DNA of 9,365 bases from Desulfarculus sp. (GTDB lineage Bacteria > Desulfobacterota > Desulfarculia > Desulfarculales > Desulfarculaceae). Of the stretch, positions 6,339 through 9,365 are shown one piece after another (within the stretch, counting starts at the first letter, position 1; each line of letters begins with the position of its first letter). Position numbers and translations under genes: made by a program. The notes under the pieces were generated by a model, which did not search any database, was not told the origin of the DNA, and saw nothing but the letters and a program-made list of their open reading frames with translations. The DNA lies in NCBI GenBank assembly GCA_020216625.1, contig JAIUYB010000060.1:1-9365 (forward strand), read 5' to 3'.

Positions 6339-6863
6339 ATGCGGCGTTATCAAGACAAGTTGGGATGGATGGTCTTTGGCGTCTGCGCCCTGTTGTTGCT
6401 TGGCCTGGCTGGTTGCGCCAGCACGCCAACCCCGGCTCCCGAGACGGTCGCCCCGGCGCCGGCGCCAACCGATGACGCGGCCGAACGCCTGCGCCAGCAG
6501 GCGGCGATCCGGGAGGCTCAGCTCAGGACCCAGTTCGAGAACCAGGATATTCATTTCGACTTCGACCGCTACGATCTGCGGCCCGAGGCCCGGCAGATCC
6601 TGAACGAAAAGGCGGCCTACCTCCTGGAGCGCAACAATCTCTCGGTGATCATCGAGGGCCATTGCGATGACCGCGGCTCCAGCGCCTACAACTTGGCCCT
6701 GGGCGAGAAGCGCGCCCTGGCGGCCAAGGCGTATTTACAGTCGATGGGCGTGGCCGCTCAGCGGATGGAGACGGTCAGCTACGGCAAGGAGCGTCCGCTG
6801 GTGCCGGGCCACACCGAGGAGGCCTACGCCGCCAACCGCCGGGGCCACTTCGTGGTCAAGTAA
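6339..6863 (+). CDS. pal: Peptidoglycan-associated (Pal/OmpA-type) outer-membrane lipoprotein
   Basis: The 174-residue protein has a type II signal peptide with lipobox LAGC (lipidated C26), a Pro/Ala/Thr-rich linker (residues 27-45) and an OmpA-C domain. That domain reads HFDFDRYDLRPEARQIL, IIEGHCDDRGSSAYNLALGE, SYGKERPLV, EEAYAANRRGHFVV. The pattern, including the DD and NRR residues that bind diaminopimelate, closely follows Pal of the Tol-Pal system. Length matches the family. GAGGAA (6329-6334) precedes ATG 6339. Pal genes usually sit beside tolB; here it lies between an arsenite pump and a thioredoxin/CcdA set, so this may be an extra Pal recruited to the cluster or simply a neighbour. 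A cysteine, C109, lies in the GHCDD loop. Confidence 0.88.
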   Translation: MRRYQDKLGWMVFGVCALLLLGLAGCASTPTPAPETVAPAPAPTDDAAERLRQQAAIREAQLRTQFENQDIHFDFDRYDLRPEARQILNEKAAYLLERNNLSVIIEGHCDDRGSSAYNLALGEKRALAAKAYLQSMGVAAQRMETVSYGKERPLVPGHTEEAYAANRRGHFVVK

Positions 6864-6889
6864 TGATCATCAGCTCTCCTCCCCCAGCC

Positions 6890-6931
6890 GGGGCGTCGGC
6901 CAGACTCCACGCGGGGTCCGGCCGGCGCCCC
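6890..6931. repeat. Strong 42-base hairpin in the pal-thioredoxin gap
   Basis: GGGGCGTCGGCC (6890-6901) pairs with GGCCGGCGCCCC (6920-6931) with one G-U. After a single A/C mismatch the stem continues as GACTCC (6903-6908) with GGGGTC (6913-6918), one G-U, closing on the tetraloop ACGC (6909-6912). That is 18 base pairs in 42 bases. The next bases are AAATCC, with no T-tract on the plus strand, so it is not a standard terminator. It lies 45 bases before the thioredoxin start and could control mRNA processing, stability or relative expression, or be a mobile REP-like sequence. Confidence 0.6.
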
Positions 6932-6976
6932 AAATCCAGGCAGGAAGACGCGCGGTCCGTCGAGAAAGGTTCGAAG

Positions 6977-7354
6977 ATGCGCTGGCTAATCAAATCGCTC
7001 CTTGGCATCCCCTTGTTGCTGGTGATCATGGCTTGTGGTCATGGGACGGCGGAAAGCAGCCAGGAGCTGCCGGTCAAGGGCATGGTGAACATGGTGGACG
7101 TGGGCGCCGGGTCCTGCATCCCATGCAAGATGATGGCCCCCATCCTGGAAGAGTTGAAGACAGAGTACGATGGCAAGGCGGTGATCGCCTATATCGACGT
7201 GCGCTATGACCGTGCCGCCGTGGACAAGTACCAAATCCGGGGCATCCCAACCCAGATTTTCTTCGACGCCCAGGGCAAGGAAGTGGGGCGGCACCTGGGG
7301 TTCATGGACAAGGAAAGCATCAAGGCGGCTTTGTCCAAACTGGGAGTGAAGTAG
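6977..7354 (+). CDS. Membrane-anchored periplasmic thioredoxin (CIPC)
   Basis: The 125-residue thioredoxin-fold protein has an N-terminal hydrophobic signal (MRWLIKSLLGIPLLLVIMAC). The segment IMAC ending at C20 is a near-lipobox, so it is either a lipoprotein or a membrane-anchored periplasmic protein. The active site is GSCIPCKMMAPILEEL (C47, C50), and GIPTQIFFDAQGKEVGRHLGF gives the cis-proline loop and central strands. ATG 6977 is chosen because of the purine-rich GAGAAAGG (6962-6969) upstream and because the signal peptide begins there; the longer upstream frame crosses the 6890-6931 hairpin and lacks protein character. The gene ends 10 bases before the CcdA gene, the natural membrane donor of electrons to such a thioredoxin. 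Confidence 0.87.
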   Translation: MRWLIKSLLGIPLLLVIMACGHGTAESSQELPVKGMVNMVDVGAGSCIPCKMMAPILEELKTEYDGKAVIAYIDVRYDRAAVDKYQIRGIPTQIFFDAQGKEVGRHLGFMDKESIKAALSKLGVK

Positions 7355-7364
7355 GAGCGCCAGC

Positions 7365-8069
7365 ATGGATCAGTTTTTCCTCACTCTCAACACCTGGATG
7401 ATCAGCGGAACCTTCTTGGCCGCGGCGGGTTGTTTTTTGTGGGGGATGGTCAGCGTGATCTTCAGCCCTTGCCATCTGGCCTCGATTCCGCTCATGGTCG
7501 GTTACGTGGCCGGCCAAAAAGACACGGTGCATCACTGGCGTGGGGCGCATTACGCCTTCGCCTTCACCGGAGGGCTGTTCCTGACCATCGCCGCCGTGGG
7601 GGTGATCTGCACTCTCTTGGGGCGCATGCTGGGCGACGTGGGATCCTGGTGGACCATTCTGGTGGGCGCGGTGTTGGTCTGGGTGGCCCTGGACATGCTG
7701 GGGGTGTCCAAGTGCTCCCTGTCCGGCGGGCTCATGGCCAAGCTGAAGGTCAAGGGTCTGAGCGGAGCTTTCATCCTGGGTCTGGCCTACGGGCTCCTTT
7801 CCGGCTCCTGCACTTTCGGCTTCATCGCCCCCATCCTGGCCATCATCACCGTGCAACAGGAGATCATGACCGGGGTGCTGCTCATCGTGCTTTTCGGCAT
7901 CGGCCACAGCCTGCCCATCGCGGTGGCCGGCAGCTCCACCGCCCTGGTGCAACGCATCCTGGACAACGGCTCCATGCAGACCGGATCGTTGTGGTTCCGC
8001 AAGGCGGCCGGCGTGGCCATCGGCCTCCTGGGCATCTACTTCGCGGCCATGCCCTTCCTGGAAGGCTGA
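7365..8069 (+). CDS. CcdA/DsbD-type transmembrane thiol-disulfide electron carrier
   Basis: The 234-residue protein has about six hydrophobic helices and the two membrane cysteines of the CcdA family (PF02683): C36 in FSPCHLASIPLMVGY and C149 in LLSGSCTFGFIAPILA. These carry electrons from cytoplasmic thioredoxin across the inner membrane. Extra cysteines are C23, C82 and C117. TAGGAG overlapping the previous stop places the Shine-Dalgarno seven bases before ATG 7365, indicating tight translational coupling with the periplasmic thioredoxin. The next gene is a c-type cytochrome, whose haem-binding cysteines must be kept reduced for haem attachment, so the pair may serve cytochrome maturation. 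Alternatively it feeds electrons to a reductive step on the periplasmic side. Confidence 0.9.
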   Translation: MDQFFLTLNTWMISGTFLAAAGCFLWGMVSVIFSPCHLASIPLMVGYVAGQKDTVHHWRGAHYAFAFTGGLFLTIAAVGVICTLLGRMLGDVGSWWTILVGAVLVWVALDMLGVSKCSLSGGLMAKLKVKGLSGAFILGLAYGLLSGSCTFGFIAPILAIITVQQEIMTGVLLIVLFGIGHSLPIAVAGSSTALVQRILDNGSMQTGSLWFRKAAGVAIGLLGIYFAAMPFLEG

Positions 8070-8082
8070 GAAGGCGGACCAT

Positions 8083-9288
8083 ATGTCACGTGTATTAAAA
8101 TCCGGCGCGTCAGTGCGGGCCCTGATCATTATCGTGTGTTGGACAGGGGTCGCCTCGCGGTCGCTGGCGGCGCCCCAGGCCCCGAAGGACGGCCTTGCCG
8201 ACCTCATCGCCCGCTACGATTCATCCAGTTGCCGGGAATGTCACGAGGACATCCACCAGCAATGGGAACGGTCGCACCACGCCCGGTCCCTGATGGGCAT
8301 GGACGACTGGATCATCATGGGGCCCTACCTTAAGGGTGGGCCGCTGGCCGTCAAGGATCCGGCCAAAATTTCAGCCGCCGCCAACTTCCCCTGCGCCAAG
8401 TGCCACCTGCCCCAGCTTCTGCCGGCCCCGGACCAGGCGGCGGCCGAACTGGCGGCGGCGGTGCTGGCCGACGACAAGGCCACGGTGCGCAAGCTGAACA
8501 TCGGTTGCGTGGTCTGCCATGGCGACAAGGCGGTGGTGCACGGCCGGCCCGAGCCTGGGGTTCTGTATGGCAGCCGCGACATCCCCGACCACCCCGGCCG
8601 CCCGGTCAAGCGGAGCCCCTTCCTGAAAAGCGCGCTCTTTTGCGGCCAATGTCACGGCCTAGGCCCGGTGCTGGATTTCGAGAACCCGATCCAGTGCGCC
8701 ACTCTCTATGGGAGCTACCTGCATGGCTACATCCCCAGCGGCGGCAGCCAGACTTGCCAGGATTGCCATATGCCGGGCGCCAATCATTACATGCCCCCCA
8801 ATTTCAACAACCGCCCGGAAACCGCGGAGCGGTTGCGCCAGGCCCTGCCGTTGGAAGTGAACGTCATGGCCTATCGCTTTCAGCCCAAGGATGGTGACTT
8901 CAGGCCGATGATGGTCGTTAGGACCAAGATCACCAACCGGGCCGGCCACCGCATCCCGGACGGCTGACCATCCAAGACCAAGGTGGTCCTGGAGGTGACC
9001 GCCAACGCTTCCGATGGCAAGCCGTTCTTCCACGCCGAGAGAATTTATATGCCACAGGCCGGCGATTCGCGCGGCAGCCAGATGGTGCTGGGGCCGGACA
9101 AGAAACTGGGGCTTCTGCGCGACACCAGCATCCAGCCCTTCGCGGCCAAGGAGGAGGTGTTCGAGATTCCCCTGCCGGCGGGGGTGCAACAGGGAAAGGT
9201 CGAGGTCAACCTACGCTACGAGCCCCGCCCGGGCAACGTTTATCCCCTCCACAACATCATCCGGAGCGCGAACCCGATCACCAACTGA
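8083..9288 (+). CDS. Periplasmic five-haem cytochrome c with in-frame UGA (candidate selenoprotein)
   Basis: ATG 8083 opens a signal peptide (ALIIIVCWTGVASRSLAA, cleavage near residue 30), so the product is periplasmic. Five CXXCH haem sites follow: CRECH (50-54), CAKCH (104-108), CVVCH (142-146), CGQCH (187-191) and CQDCH (225-229). After the haem part comes KITNRAGHRIPDG, resembling the GH(K/R)xPxGxP motif that begins the C-terminal beta domain of many multihaem cytochromes. Codon 295 is UGA (8965-8967), placed between G and P of that motif. The frame then stays open for 106 residues (PSKTKVVLEVTANASDGKPF...) to TGA 9286-9288. With read-through as selenocysteine the protein is 401 residues; otherwise it ends at 294. 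The alternative is a recent nonsense mutation of a Cys or Trp codon. It follows the CcdA gene by 13 bases. Confidence 0.72.
8965..9003 (+). promoter_or_regulatory. UGA recoding site with candidate bacterial SECIS stem-loop
   Basis: Downstream of UGA 8965-8967, GGTGGTC (8982-8988) pairs with GACCGCC (8997-9003), seven pairs with one G-U. Inside, C8989-G8995 and T8990-G8994 can extend the helix, leaving T8996 as a single bulge and GGA (8991-8993) as the apical loop. A G at the top of the loop, a bulged U nearby and a UGA-to-loop distance of 23 bases fit the general plan of bacterial SECIS elements. A competing 5-bp hairpin, GACCA(8976-8980)/TGGTC(8984-8988), exists. The fold was made by eye. 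Confidence 0.5.
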
Positions 9289-9365
9289 AGGCAGGCCTAA
9301 CCGGCAGGCGCATCCAGCGAGAAAAGGCTGACGACCTGGGTCCCGCCGGGTTGGCTTCCCAGGGG
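9289..9365. other. Downstream non-coding edge; no gene recognised
   Basis: After the cytochrome stop no Shine-Dalgarno plus start with a convincing frame is visible before the window ends. CCTGGG (9335-9340) can pair with CCCAGG (9358-9363) across 17 bases, but no T-run is seen before the edge, so a terminator cannot be called. Confidence 0.3.

Noticed and set aside
7320..8207. 295-codon minus-strand open frame opposite the CcdA gene
   Set aside because: The His/Gln/Gly/Asp-rich translation is typical of the complement of a hydrophobic-helix gene; no family features.
8983..9288. The part after the UGA as a separate gene starting at GTG 8983
   Set aside because: There is no Shine-Dalgarno, it would start inside a beta-strand of the cytochrome domain, and it continues the upstream frame exactly.
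1..9365. tRNA, rRNA, CRISPR array or replication origin
   Set aside because: No cloverleaf with a CCA/T-loop pattern, no rRNA-like conserved stretch, no regularly spaced repeats and no iteron cluster were seen on reading both strands.

Overview
The window is a GC-rich bacterial region that reads as an extended arsenic/thiol-redox gene cluster. The setting suggests an anaerobic, high-GC deltaproteobacterium (Desulfobacterota; a Desulfarculales-like sulfate reducer would fit). This rests on gene content: an ACR3 arsenite pump, DUF318/ArsP-type permease, DGC-domain protein, 4Fe-4S protein, multiheme cytochrome c and a likely selenocysteine codon. No taxonomic marker is present.

Left edge (1-910): the last codons and right end of an IS3-type insertion sequence abut a minus-strand chromate transporter gene (chrA). 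The gene is cut just inside its second CHR domain, and its stop codon appears to be supplied by the IS end.

Centre (982-4392, + strand): a TTGACA promoter overlapping imperfect dyads drives an ArsR-family repressor. It is followed by an eight-TM-class permease of the DUF318/ArsP family, a small CPKC thioredoxin-fold protein, a second thioredoxin-fold protein (CPNC) carrying an extra N-terminal domain, a cysteine-rich DGC-domain putative zinc-binding protein, and two small proteins (71 and about 69 aa), the second methionine-rich.

Second block (4393-9288, + strand): a 260-bp spacer with GC-rich stem-loops, an 18-bp palindrome and a possible second promoter precedes a 4Fe-4S protein and an ACR3 arsenite efflux pump. 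A Pal/OmpA-type lipoprotein, a membrane-anchored thioredoxin (CIPC), a CcdA/DsbD-type transmembrane electron carrier and a periplasmic five-haem cytochrome c follow. The thioredoxin, CcdA protein and cytochrome look like a cytoplasm-to-periplasm reducing relay placed beside the efflux pumps.

Most notable point: the cytochrome frame is interrupted by one UGA at 8965-8967, then stays open for 106 more codons that continue the same protein. A good stem-loop lies just 3' of the UGA, at the spacing of a bacterial SECIS element. At least four neighbouring genes use TGA as a normal stop, so a selenocysteine-containing multiheme cytochrome is the leading reading. A nonsense mutation is the main alternative.
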